Shown: piece by piece, positions 14,663 to 22,366 of the stretch | Numbering within the stretch: position 1 is the first letter of the stretch | Layout of the letters: every line of letters begins with the position of its first letter | Assembly: GCF_000222585.1 (NCBI RefSeq) | Contig: NZ_AFWE01000018.1 | Coordinates: 1-59,753 of the forward strand | Length of the DNA stretch: 59,753 nt | Direction: 5' to 3' | Source: Vibrio scophthalmi LMG 19158 | GTDB taxonomy: Bacteria > Pseudomonadota > Gammaproteobacteria > Enterobacterales > Vibrionaceae | Program-made: the position numbers and the translations under genes | Notes under the pieces: model-generated | The model's database searches: none | The model's input: the letters and a program-made list of their open reading frames with translations, nothing else | Told to the model about the DNA's origin: nothing

Positions 14663-15976
14663 TTGTGCGTTTGTTGTCATATATTCGATTTTGTCTGCGT
14701 CAGTCATGTGCTTTGAGCGGATCACCTTGTTGATTGCTTTCATCGTTTCTTGACTGCGCTCTAGTCCTGCTAGTTTCTCTTTTAGCTTTTGGATAGCTTC
14801 GGGATCATCTGACGCAATACCATTGCGCCCCACGTTCGCCGCTCTCTCTTCTAATCGTTCGGCCTTTCTTGCGGCTGCGACTGATTTTCCCATATCGTTA
14901 AAAATTCGGTCAGCGTCACGTCGAGCGCGTTTTTCTGAATGGTGGCCAACTAAGATAGGCTGGCCGAAAGGGATCATCGATGCGCGGCTTTTGCTGGCGG
15001 TGTAATAGTGGTTAGATTCAGCGTTTGCCTTTTCTGCTCTCGCCTCTAAGCGCTCGCGCTTCGATTCTAAACGCTCTTGATAATCCCCAAGGCTTACCAC
15101 TTTGCGGCTCGTTACATCGTCACTCGGTGGCGTTGGCTCTGGTTGTTTTTGGTCATGGTTAAGCGGTGAAATATAGCCTTGCTCTAGCGCGTTCTTAACG
15201 TCTGAATACGTCACGCGAATTTTAGCCGGCTTTTCGATAACTCGGATTTTATATGCGGCTAAATAAATGTTTAGCGTTGGGTAATCCGCATCAATATCAT
15301 GGCGCATTGTGTCGGCTTCTTCACCTTGAAAATGAACGGTGATTTTAGTTTTTGCGTAACCTTGGCCGCGTCCAATCTCTAGCGCTTCCATGATTGATTT
15401 TTCGTTGTATTGCGCCAGCGTTAAGATCTCGCCGTCCTCGAAATGATTTGACTCACTCCAAACCACCTCAATTTTTTCGATCACTTTTTCTTCTTCAAAA
15501 TCATTGAATGATTCAATGGTTGCCAGCTCAACAGGCTCAATCGTTTCTAGCTCTACAGCTTCCGCTTCGCTTTCTTCACACTCGATAGCATCAAACGTTA
15601 AAACAATGTCAGTAGAGAAATGGTAAGGACAATCTGAAAAACGCACTTTCGTTAGGACGCCATCAACCACTGTCACATAGATTTCTAGATCGCTGTATTC
15701 CTTTTCATACCAAGTCCAGAAAAAATCCACGTCAACGGCTTTAGGTGTATTACTACTCCAGCAATCATCCATCCCCATAGATTGCGTTTTCAGCACAATT
15801 TTAGTCGCTACTGACAACAACAAAGCGATTTTATTTTTCGCGTTCTTGCGAAGTTTACCCGCTTTAAAGCTCTTGAGGATTTCAGATTTGGAAGAGCCTG
15901 ACTGCTCCAGCGGGGATACGCTGGTCGCTTGCTGCTGATTAGTGATTGTTGAGTGGATTGCAGTCGAGTGTGTCAT
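14609..15976 (-). CDS. DUF3560-domain protein, frameshifted near its 3' end
   Basis: A leading-region type plasmid protein. Recognisable DUF3560 blocks are VVSLGDYQERLESKRERLE, then SMIPFGQPILVGHHSEKRAR, then SDDPEAIQKLKEKLAGLE. The N-terminal ~290 residues are an unrelated acidic region rich in Glu. After TTNAQ the frame runs off into RRKGERVTRRGFLRP and stops at 14609; the conserved remainder lies in another frame (14290-14662). The start chosen is ATG 15976, with AGGA ten bases upstream; a TTG at 16039 would add 21 residues identical to those of the gene at 16873. The first ~18 residues are shared with that gene because both lie in a duplicated leader. DUF3560 proteins are common beside ArdC-type genes; their function is not established. 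Confidence 0.75.
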   Translation of the reverse strand: MTHSTAIHSTITNQQQATSVSPLEQSGSSKSEILKSFKAGKLRKNAKNKIALLLSVATKIVLKTQSMGMDDCWSSNTPKAVDVDFFWTWYEKEYSDLEIYVTVVDGVLTKVRFSDCPYHFSTDIVLTFDAIECEESEAEAVELETIEPVELATIESFNDFEEEKVIEKIEVVWSESNHFEDGEILTLAQYNEKSIMEALEIGRGQGYAKTKITVHFQGEEADTMRHDIDADYPTLNIYLAAYKIRVIEKPAKIRVTYSDVKNALEQGYISPLNHDQKQPEPTPPSDDVTSRKVVSLGDYQERLESKRERLEARAEKANAESNHYYTASKSRASMIPFGQPILVGHHSEKRARRDADRIFNDMGKSVAAARKAERLEERAANVGRNGIASDDPEAIQKLKEKLAGLERSQETMKAINKVIRSKHMTDADKIEYMTTNAQPNRRKGERVTRRGFLRP

Positions 15977-16300
15977 GGCAGTGATTCCTATGTTTAGTGA
16001 GTTTTCATCTTCGTTTTCGCCTGACTGTCCACTCCTCAAACATGGTTCTTATCTGCAAGGGCGCGAAGCGGCAAAGCGAACCCTTGCAGATAAGGTTCTG
16101 ATTTGAGGATGGTTACAGGAAGACGCGAGAACGGGGGTGAACAACTCACGCATAGACATAGGATGAACGACATGGCACATGAGACGGCAAGCCGCGATTA
16201 CAAGCACTTATCAGAAGAAAGTGAAATGCTTTTGTGAATACTCCGCAGGAGTGGGAATGCTCTAGCGAAGCGCGCCGCTTCAGGCGCATAGCGTAGTTGC
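15922..16300. repeat. ~380-bp duplicated leader, copy 1
   Basis: Direct repeat of 17409-17786. The first 149 bases (15922-16070) are identical to the other copy, and the rest differ at scattered sites. It covers the start of the DUF3560 gene and its upstream DNA. It contains a perfect 14-bp hairpin, CTTATCTGCAAGGG (16048-16061) / CCCTTGCAGATAAG (16081-16094), whose loop differs between copies. It also holds a tiny plus-strand frame (MNDMAHETASRDYKHLS..., 24 residues) that may be incidental. From 16301 to 16453 I see no gene, only a hairpin-rich tail. Confidence 0.85.
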
Positions 16301-16453
16301 GTTAGGGATTGTGTGACAGGAACTTAAACGAACAGAGCGAGCTAATGCCAAGTGAAGCATGAACCTGGTATTAGCTCGCTCGTATTGAGTTAAGTTATCG
16401 ACACGAGGCGAAGCCGAAAAGCCCGCCCCCATAGGGGAAACGCCCGCAAAAAA

Positions 16454-16783
16454 TTAATATTCGCTAGGTAACATAACAGTTGTCATACTGCGATCAGCTT
16501 CCGTAATAATCCAAATCCGCTGACCAGAAAAAAGATACTCCGACAGAATGCGATCACCGGTCTTAGTCGCCTCGTCATTGCAGCGTTTATCATCATCGCA
16601 AATACAACCCCAATCACCGCCCATATGGCGAAACAGACAAGGATTTAAAAAAACCGGTGACAAATAGGCCGATGACAGTAATTGATTGATGCCTTGGGTA
16701 ATAAAAACCGATCCCAAATCGAATAAATTTGAGTTTGGTGTATAGCTTTGTGTTTGATTTTCAGTTACATTTTTAAATGTCAT
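16454..16783 (-). CDS. Small plasmid-associated conserved protein
   Basis: A 109-residue soluble protein with a conserved layout I recognise from plasmids and integrative elements: a start with LFDLGSVFITQGINQLL, then the core CLFRHMGGDWG, and the C terminus ILSEYLFSGQRIWIITEADR...TTVMLPSEY. Homologues are often annotated as plasmid-related or hypothetical proteins and occur beside ArdC/DUF3560-type genes, as here. Two extra cysteines (CICDDDKRC) lie after the core, a possible metal site not typical of the family. Function unknown; an anti-restriction or early-establishment role is inference from location. Confidence 0.7.
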   Translation of the reverse strand: MTFKNVTENQTQSYTPNSNLFDLGSVFITQGINQLLSSAYLSPVFLNPCLFRHMGGDWGCICDDDKRCNDEATKTGDRILSEYLFSGQRIWIITEADRSMTTVMLPSEY

Positions 16784-16872
16784 TATGATGAATCCTACTT
16801 CCTAATGATGCTCAGGCGCCTTACTTTCACAACCTTTAGTAAGGCGCCACCCTATCTACATAGAAACTGCAA

Positions 16873-17463
16873 TCAGCAGATTGCAAATCTAGTCTTGTTT
16901 TTCGAGTCATATTCAATCAGCGCAGATTTAACCACTTCAATTTGAATCGTTTTCTTTTCTAGCTTATCGGCTAAGGCGCAAAGCTCATCTTCAACATCGA
17001 AGTTTCTCGCGTTTGAGGCATGGCGTGAGGCTTCAATAGCCGCGTGAATAAAATCGTCTTCCCTTGTATGTTTGCGGATTTGATCGGAAATACTCGGAAA
17101 CCACCAAGAATCGTTATCAATAAAGATAATCTGTTCTTCTTGGCCCTCGTGAACCACATGGAAAAAAGCAAAGATACGCGAGCCGTAGAAATTAATTCCG
17201 TAGTCGTTTTTAAAGCGAACTGTATCCCCTACTTTTAACCCCTTCCTTTCAGCTTCGCTTCCAATTGGAGCAGAAATAGAAAGGTTTTCTAGCTGATACC
17301 AGCCTTTTAATTGTTCAATAAAAGAGTGTCTAAAACCAAGTTCTTTAAGTTGGTTTAATATTCCCATTTCATTTTTGGAAGAAGCCTTCGACTCCAAGTT
17401 CGAGAACTTGGTCGCTTGCTGCTGATTAGTGATTGTTGAGTGGATTGCAGTCGAGTGTGTCAT
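16873..17463 (-). CDS. Hypothetical protein with duplicated N terminus
   Basis: A 196-residue protein starting at ATG 17463 (AGGA ten bases before it). The first residues, MTHSTAIHSTITNQQQAT, are identical to those of the DUF3560 gene because both genes start inside copies of the same leader repeat; the rest is unrelated. The middle (about 50-115) has a beta-rich stretch with GDTVRFKNDYG and a WWF motif; the C-terminal part is helical. Not recognised. The shared leader suggests the two genes are expressed together, perhaps early after transfer. Confidence 0.6.
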   Translation of the reverse strand: MTHSTAIHSTITNQQQATKFSNLESKASSKNEMGILNQLKELGFRHSFIEQLKGWYQLENLSISAPIGSEAERKGLKVGDTVRFKNDYGINFYGSRIFAFFHVVHEGQEEQIIFIDNDSWWFPSISDQIRKHTREDDFIHAAIEASRHASNARNFDVEDELCALADKLEKKTIQIEVVKSALIEYDSKNKTRFAIC

Positions 17464-17786
17464 GGCAGTGATTCCTATGTTTAGTGAGTTTTCATCTTCG
17501 TTTTCGCCTGACTGTCCACTCCTCAAACATGGTTCTTATCTGCAAGGGCGCGAAGCGTTTATATACCCTTGCAGATAAGGAGCTGATTTGAGGATGGTTA
17601 CAGGAAGACGCGGGAACGGGGGGACAACTCACGCATATACATAGGATGAATGACATGGCACATGAGACGGCAAGCCGCGATTACAAGCACTTATCAGGAG
17701 AAAGTGAAATGCTTTGTGAGGACTCCGCAGGAGTGCGAATGCTTTAGCGAAGCGCGCCGCTTCAGGCGCATAGCGTAGTTGCGTTC
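17409..17786. repeat. ~380-bp duplicated leader, copy 2
   Basis: Matches 15922-16300 at an offset of 1485-1487 bases. Hairpin CTTATCTGCAAGGG (17535-17548) / CCCTTGCAGATAAG (17566-17579) is kept with a different loop. The following 17787-17943 holds no gene I can support; a partial third copy of the hairpin arm (CCTTGCAGATAGG) lies near 17801. Confidence 0.85.
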
Positions 17787-17943
17787 AGGATTGCAGCGAT
17801 ATCCTTGCAGATAGGGGATTGTAGAGCGTCACGCCCAGGGAAGGCACGAATGTGACTTAATTGGGCGATGACACTCTTAGCCCATAGCTGGAAGATACAA
17901 GCGAAAAGCCCTGCCCGAAGGGTAACGCCAAAAATATTCACTC

Positions 17944-17967
17944 CTTAATCGTACACCTACGAATAAG
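17944..17967. repeat. 24-bp palindrome, copy 1 (one mismatch)
   Basis: CTTAATCGTA-CACC-TACGAATAAG. Related to perfect copies at 21697-21720 and 27184-27207. Lies at the left edge of the block of tiny minus-strand genes. Confidence 0.75.
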
Positions 17968-17986
17968 AGGTAAATAATTAACCCGT

Positions 17987-18133
17987 TTACTCTAAAAATT
18001 GAATAACACAGAGTTCGCCTTGTTTAGCTTCATTGCAATTAGGCGTCGCAGTCGCATTTTGCAGATGAATAGATAAGGCCAGAATGACGAAAAAAAACGA
18101 TAGAAAAACGGCAACGGTATATAAAGCTTTCAT
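17987..18133 (-). CDS. 48-residue secreted or membrane microprotein
   Basis: MKALYTVAVFLSFFFVILAL forms a signal-anchor or signal peptide, followed by a short tail with two cysteines (TPNCNEAKQGELC). GGGTGTC lies about 8-13 bases before the ATG. The last gene of the minus-strand run that starts at 21186. Not recognised. Confidence 0.5.
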   Translation of the reverse strand: MKALYTVAVFLSFFFVILALSIHLQNATATPNCNEAKQGELCVIQFLE

Positions 18134-18195
18134 AAAAAATGACACCCAAGCAAACCGTGACAAAAGATAAAACGATTCAAACCAGGATTAAATCA

Positions 18196-19017
18196 TCATA
18201 TCCGATTGCGATAAAAATTAATCATATCTGTTAAGTTATTAAAATCAGGCCCCACATGCTTCCATACGCATCCTTTACAAAGCAGTCCTTTGCCATAAGT
18301 CGCCTCATGTTTATCACAGCAAACACATTTAGCCTTTGGAGGCGCATTTGGAACAGGGAAATGTGACGGTTGAATCAGTTCTTTGGTGAGATCATCATCA
18401 ACAGAAACAGAATTAACGGATTCAGGCTCTTGAGCAGACGGATGAAGATTTTTAACCCATTTATGCCAATGCTCAAGCAACAAATCAAAGATCTGTGCCG
18501 GACGAAGCAAAGTTGCTTTAGAGTGTTCAGCAAATAGATAAGTGGCTATAGCGTGGGTATCGATACTTAAAACAATATCAGCAACAGAAACCAAGTCTTC
18601 TAAACTGGTTCCCTTGTCATTAGCAAAAGGGATCTCAACCGCGATTGATAAACTATTGGTAGTGTCACGCGCAAAAGCATCGATCATCACACCATTAATA
18701 TTTAAATCTAACTGCCACATGACATCATCGAAAGACCAATCATCAAGGTCAAAATTCTGCAATGATGATATTTGCTGGCGTAATATCAGGGCAATAGCCG
18801 TAACAGGTGAAAAATTGCATTCATTAGAAGTGCAGACCTTGTCAGTTCTATGAGCAAAGTGCCACTGATTCACATCAGCTTTTCTGGCCGTAACCGGCGT
18901 ATTGCACGAAAGACAGCGGCAATTACATTTGTGGCCTCGGCTAGCTTCTTCAATACCAATGATAAGATTAGTCTCATTGCATCTAGCAAAGGGCATCAGA
19001 ACAGAAACGTTAGTCAT
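18196..19017 (-). CDS. CoiA-like protein with N- and C-terminal zinc-binding motifs
   Basis: A 273-residue protein. The N terminus has the arrangement of the competence protein CoiA family: a cysteine knuckle (CRCLSCNTPVTARK), then NQWHFAHR, then a domain with candidate nuclease acidic residues (FARDTTNSLSIAVEI, about 117-131). It ends with a separate CxxC...CxxC zinc ribbon (CVCCDKHEATYGKGLLCKGC). CoiA-like proteins combine a zinc finger with a restriction-endonuclease-like fold. Here the gene leads a string of very small genes. The family call rests on the N-terminal motif; a role in processing incoming ssDNA is possible but unproven. Confidence 0.6.
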   Translation of the reverse strand: MTNVSVLMPFARCNETNLIIGIEEASRGHKCNCRCLSCNTPVTARKADVNQWHFAHRTDKVCTSNECNFSPVTAIALILRQQISSLQNFDLDDWSFDDVMWQLDLNINGVMIDAFARDTTNSLSIAVEIPFANDKGTSLEDLVSVADIVLSIDTHAIATYLFAEHSKATLLRPAQIFDLLLEHWHKWVKNLHPSAQEPESVNSVSVDDDLTKELIQPSHFPVPNAPPKAKCVCCDKHEATYGKGLLCKGCVWKHVGPDFNNLTDMINFYRNRI

Positions 19018-19028
19018 AATTCCCCTTC

Positions 19029-19205
19029 TTATGGTGCTTTCAATAACTCAATAGTAATATTCACACCGCTATAGTTGAGTCTTGCAAAGTTTTCACCCAC
19101 TCTTTTTGTGGCTACCTCCTTATCTACACCTTCTTCAACAAGCTGTTGAATTACCTCGGTCAAAATTCCAATAGTTTTCTTTTGAATATGATCAGGACTT
19201 TGCAT
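19029..19205 (-). CDS. 58-residue hypothetical protein
   Basis: MQSPDHIQKKTIGIL..., a soluble, probably helical protein. AGAGGGAAATC directly precedes the ATG at 19205, and its stop lies 12 bases before the CoiA-like gene. Part of the tight minus-strand run. Not recognised. Confidence 0.5.
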   Translation of the reverse strand: MQSPDHIQKKTIGILTEVIQQLVEEGVDKEVATKRVGENFARLNYSGVNITIELLKAP

Positions 19206-19214
19206 GATTTCCCT

Positions 19215-19457
19215 CTACTGACCGTTTGGATTGAAAAGTAAGTATTCAGCTTTTGGATCGAACAGAACCACCTTAGAAGTAGTATCAGTTTGAATTGCCA
19301 AAGCGCTCTTAACTACATGCGACAAATACTGATTAAGTGGTAACTTGTCACCGTACCATTCGTACATTCCATCAGAATCGAATGTGCCGTTGATAATTGG
19401 CTCTGGCGCACCTTCTATTTGGATTTTTACGTTTACCTTTTGATGTGGCGTTTTCAT
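19215..19457 (-). CDS. 80-residue hypothetical protein
   Basis: Soluble protein with a beta-like N-terminal half (VNVKIQIEGAPEPIINGTF) and WYGDKLPLNQYL in the middle. Ribosome site GAGGGAAAAGT before the ATG. Nine bases separate its stop from the next start, so it is cotranscribed with its neighbours. Not recognised. Confidence 0.5.
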   Translation of the reverse strand: MKTPHQKVNVKIQIEGAPEPIINGTFDSDGMYEWYGDKLPLNQYLSHVVKSALAIQTDTTSKVVLFDPKAEYLLFNPNGQ

Positions 19458-19469
19458 ACTTTTCCCTCG

Positions 19470-19679
19470 TTACTTCTTAACCCAAATTGATAAGCGACTA
19501 ACGTTAACCAGTAGCCCTGCGGGTAGAGCTAAAAAAAACGCTATGTCTTTGATTTTTTCCGGCACATACAGACCAAAGATTGAAGCGCCAATTACAACAA
19601 CAAAAGCCATCAACAAAACGAAACAAAACTTACGTACATTTGGGCTTAGTTCGTAACCTTCTAGCTCAACTGATTTCAT
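19470..19679 (-). CDS. 69-residue membrane protein
   Basis: Two hydrophobic segments (about 16-36, FCFVLLMAFVVVIGASIFGL, and 46-62) separated by a short polar loop, so probably a two-helix membrane protein. Part of the minus-strand run of tiny genes, with a ribosome site (GGGGAAAACAG) before the ATG. Not recognised. Confidence 0.5.
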   Translation of the reverse strand: MKSVELEGYELSPNVRKFCFVLLMAFVVVIGASIFGLYVPEKIKDIAFFLALPAGLLVNVSRLSIWVKK

Positions 19680-19689
19680 CTGTTTTCCC

Positions 19690-20043
19690 CTATAGATCGT
19701 TTAAGTCTTTTCGCATGGCATTTAGTAGAGAGTCAAAAGCGCTATCTCTTCGCTTTCTATTATCGTTTGTTTCAACGATCATTTGCGCTGCCTCTATTAC
19801 ATCTTTGGAGCCAAACAAAGAGCATTTAGTTTGCCACAAAGCATAGTTTTTCGATGATTCATTTGATGGAGAGATTGCTGCTACGTGCAAAGCATTCAGA
19901 AGCCCGATATATGCGTCTCTCTTTTCACCATACAAACGTTGCACTCGTACCGACTTTTGAGAACTATACGAGGTGTAAAGGGAGTTAATTAGTGTACCTA
20001 AGCCTAACCCTCCAACAACACCCGATACCAATGTCCAATCCAT
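19690..20043 (-). CDS. 117-residue membrane-anchored protein
   Basis: One N-terminal hydrophobic segment (VSGVVGGLGLGTLINSLY, about 6-23) with a helical, charged cytoplasmic part rich in Arg and Lys. The layout resembles small four-helix membrane-tethered proteins found in defence islands, but I cannot assign it. Four bases separate it from the upstream gene. Confidence 0.5.
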   Translation of the reverse strand: MDWTLVSGVVGGLGLGTLINSLYTSYSSQKSVRVQRLYGEKRDAYIGLLNALHVAAISPSNESSKNYALWQTKCSLFGSKDVIEAAQMIVETNDNRKRRDSAFDSLLNAMRKDLNDL

Positions 20044-20047
20044 TCTG

Positions 20048-20266
20048 CTAACCCTGCTTTTCCGGAAGAGGCTTGTTTTCTAGAAAAAAAGCCGCTCTTT
20101 GCTCTGCTTCCTCATATGTATCTGCCACAAGCCATTGTGATACATCCGCGTCTATCGCTTTTGCAATATTACGTTCCTTATTTGCTTCATCAGCACTTGA
20201 GTAAGGCCCACAAGCAATAGTCCCACCATCTGGCAATTGTCTAAAACCAAACCAATATTTTGTCAT
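20048..20266 (-). CDS. 72-residue hypothetical protein
   Basis: Begins MTKYWFGFRQLPDGGTIACGPYSSADEA and has a SPOR-like or phage-type small beta-alpha layout, ending in LPEKQG. GAGGGAACACA precedes the ATG. Member of the same operon-like run. Not recognised. Confidence 0.5.
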   Translation of the reverse strand: MTKYWFGFRQLPDGGTIACGPYSSADEANKERNIAKAIDADVSQWLVADTYEEAEQRAAFFLENKPLPEKQG

Positions 20267-20276
20267 TGTGTTCCCT

Positions 20277-20483
20277 CTAGCTTGGTTTTACATCTGTCAC
20301 AACTGTATAGTTTCCGCACGTACACATTAACGTAAATGGATAATAATTAGGGGAGTAGTGAACATGCACATCACTACGCTTCGCCTTAATATCAGGACTA
20401 CAATACGAACTATATTCGCTAACCTTTAGATCTCTTCCACAATTACCACATGGGTAATAATCGGGTGTATGCTTGGTATACAT
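20277..20483 (-). CDS. 68-residue zinc-ribbon-like protein
   Basis: Two cysteine pairs, CGNC near residue 12 and CTCG near residue 54, with an additional YCSP between, spaced as in a small zinc ribbon. Aromatic-rich (YYPCG, YSSYC, NYYPF). Could bind DNA, RNA or protein. GGAAGTCAG precedes the ATG. Not recognised. Confidence 0.5.
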   Translation of the reverse strand: MYTKHTPDYYPCGNCGRDLKVSEYSSYCSPDIKAKRSDVHVHYSPNYYPFTLMCTCGNYTVVTDVKPS

Positions 20484-20492
20484 CTGACTTCC

Positions 20493-20717
20493 TCATTTAC
20501 TTTCCAATTCATCTGCAATTTGACGAAGCTCTCTAATCCATTCTTTCTTCGATTCCTTCTTAAATGGTATATTTTCAAAGCACTGTTTGAGCGAATAAGA
20601 AGATAACGGAATTTCTGGTGACAAATAGATACTTACATTTCCTGCTACTAGATCATCTACGATAATTGACGGTTTAATTGGCCATGATAGTCCTTTGGGA
20701 TTTGTCTCATACTGCAT
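20493..20717 (-). CDS. 74-residue hypothetical protein
   Basis: Soluble protein with a helical C terminus (KKEWIRELRQIADELE). Nine bases from its neighbours on each side, in the minus-strand run. Not recognised. Confidence 0.5.
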   Translation of the reverse strand: MQYETNPKGLSWPIKPSIIVDDLVAGNVSIYLSPEIPLSSYSLKQCFENIPFKKESKKEWIRELRQIADELESK

Positions 20718-20726
20718 CGTATACCC

Positions 20727-20993
20727 TTAATGCTTCGCTTTTAGTGGATATTGATCAGGATGTTTGATGCCGTCTAGCGTCAAATCAACATCCAAATCAG
20801 GCCAGCAAAAACCGCTACGGCCTTGCTTTTCGACGTTGAAAACAGCTTTCACTGGCGCATTTTCAAACCACGGAAATTCTTCAAAACTGAGAAAGTGCTC
20901 TTCATTCTCAGCTAGTAACCAAAGACCAAAGGGGCTAACCCCTAAGACCTTAACTAAAGTGTTTGTGCCAAGCTGCTTTGATTTCATCTTCAT
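20727..20993 (-). CDS. DUF2442 protein (partner of DUF4160)
   Basis: An 88-residue protein with the DUF2442 signature: EEFPWFENAPV, then a central beta region and CWPDLDVDLTLDGIKHPDQYPL at the C terminus. It overlaps the 3' end of the upstream DUF4160 gene by 44 bases, a common tandem arrangement. Such pairs have been proposed to be toxin-antitoxin-like modules, but the mechanism is not established. The protein probably acts in the cytoplasm. Confidence 0.8.
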   Translation of the reverse strand: MKMKSKQLGTNTLVKVLGVSPFGLWLLAENEEHFLSFEEFPWFENAPVKAVFNVEKQGRSGFCWPDLDVDLTLDGIKHPDQYPLKAKH

Positions 20994-21186
20994 GCTCTCT
21001 TACGCTTTGCTCTAGTTTGTTTAACTCTCTCACTGAAAGGTTATAACTTTTGGCTAGAGTGATTTCGGGTTCAATCCAAAATTTAGCCTCGCCATCTTCA
21101 CCAACAACATGAACATGCAAGCGCTGTTCTTCGTTGGAGTAGAAAAAAAACTTGTAGCCTTTTTCTCTGTAAACCGCCGGACTCAT
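20950..21186 (-). CDS. DUF4160 protein
   Basis: A 78-residue protein with the DUF4160 pattern: GYKFFFYSNE followed by RLHVHVVGEDGEAKFWIEPEI and a helical end (ELNKLEQSVREHEDEIKAAWHKHF). First gene of the minus-strand run that reaches 17987. Overlap with the DUF2442 gene indicates coupled translation and a joint function. Confidence 0.8.
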   Translation of the reverse strand: MSPAVYREKGYKFFFYSNEEQRLHVHVVGEDGEAKFWIEPEITLAKSYNLSVRELNKLEQSVREHEDEIKAAWHKHFS

Positions 21187-21262
21187 TAGACTTCCTTAAT
21201 AAATTGACTTAAAAGCTTGCACCTTATCAACATAAACGCAAACAACCTTACGCTAGTATGTG

Positions 21263-21643
21263 CTAGGACTGACCAACCTCAGCGATTTTTTTTATATACT
21301 GACGCTTTGGCCGTAAAGAAGCGGAAAGATAAGTTTCAGCGAACTGTCGGCCCTGATCGGTTAACTGCCACATATTTTCGTTAGCTCTGGCGTTTGAATC
21401 AATGGAGCGGTCAACGTTAGGCTGAAAAACCAAAAATCCATTATCCGCTAGAGTACGCAACGAAACTAAGAAATGGTTAGCAGATAACTTCAAATCTACT
21501 GTGCTTTCCTCACGCAATTGCCTCTCAACTTGTAAGCGCATAAAACTCGTGTTAACTGGAATATGTTTACCATATTTAAGCTCTAACAAATGGATGAGTA
21601 ATAACGATTTCTTTTGTTGTTTGCTGATACGAATAGTTTTCAA
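21263..21643 (-). CDS. Winged-helix-like hypothetical protein
   Basis: A 126-residue basic protein. The order of helices followed by TLADNGFLVFQPN and WQLTDQGRQFAETYL resembles a winged-helix regulator with a C-terminal basic tail (RPKRQYIKK). The 42-bp palindrome at 21688-21729 lies 45 bases upstream, so it could be an operator. Alternatively the palindrome marks the module edge. No firm family. Confidence 0.5.
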   Translation of the reverse strand: MKTIRISKQQKKSLLLIHLLELKYGKHIPVNTSFMRLQVERQLREESTVDLKLSANHFLVSLRTLADNGFLVFQPNVDRSIDSNARANENMWQLTDQGRQFAETYLSASLRPKRQYIKKIAEVGQS

Positions 21644-21687
21644 ATATTAATCCTTAACCGCACACATTGCCTCTTACCGTCAATTAT

Positions 21688-21729
21688 AATTCACACCTTA
21701 ATCGTATGAATACGATTAAGGTGTGAATT
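21688..21729. repeat. 42-bp perfect palindrome containing the 24-bp core, copy 2
   Basis: 19-base arms (21688-21706 and 21711-21729) around TGAA. The core CTTAATCGTA-N4-TACGATTAAG is shared with 17944-17967 and 27184-27207; the extra arm sequence AATTCACAC/GTGTGAATT is special to this copy. Followed by Ts, so it could also end transcripts. Confidence 0.85.
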
Positions 21730-21907
21730 TTTGAAGCAAACGCATCAATAAATTACCACTACAAAAAACAGTGTTGATATTTATTGGTAAGACAAACCGG
21801 CCTAGGAGCAACATCGGATACTCGCAGACTATGTGCTTTTTGATTTAAAGCTATCTAAAACAGCCTGAAGGCTGCATTAGACTTTAGCCATAAAAAAGCC
21901 TTTGCCA

Positions 21908-22321
21908 TTACGAGGCGTAACGTTCAAGTTCACGAGTAGCAGCAACTTGTAAAAAATGAGATCGATTTTTGTACTCTGGATGAGCTAAAACCGCATCATC
22001 AATTTTTTTAATATATAAACTTGGTAATGTTGCGTTTATCTTTATAGCTTTCCCCAGGTAGGGATCTATATCGACGTCGATAACAGCCCAAGCCCAACCT
22101 TTGTATTCATCACTTGATTGCCAAGTAGCAAGATCACCGGCTTTTGGTGGTAAATTGCCACGTTCAGCCAAGTCCTCTAAATAAAAATCAGCCGCTTCCT
22201 TTGCGTTCGCTAACGCTTCTTCTAACGTATCACCCGCAGAAAAGCAGCCTTTTAGATCAGGAAAAGCCACACCGTAGGCATGTTCACTGTCACCGGTTTC
22301 AATAGCGATTGGATATAACAT
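21908..22321 (-). CDS. hicB: HicB antitoxin
   Basis: A 137-residue HicB-family antitoxin. The N-terminal partial RNase-H-like fold is clear (YPIAIETGDSEHAYGVAFPDLKG then CFSAGDTLEEALANAKEA). The C-terminal part (INATLPSLYIKKIDDAVL...NRSHFLQVAATREL) is a ribbon-helix-helix DNA-binding domain. It neutralises HicA and represses the operon, probably at 22569-22587. It follows hicA by 45 bases, the usual toxin-first order. Confidence 0.92.
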   Translation of the reverse strand: MLYPIAIETGDSEHAYGVAFPDLKGCFSAGDTLEEALANAKEAADFYLEDLAERGNLPPKAGDLATWQSSDEYKGWAWAVIDVDIDPYLGKAIKINATLPSLYIKKIDDAVLAHPEYKNRSHFLQVAATRELERYAS

Positions 22322-22366
22322 AACTTGTTCCTTACTAGATATAGCTATTAGTGCAGCGATGGGGGC

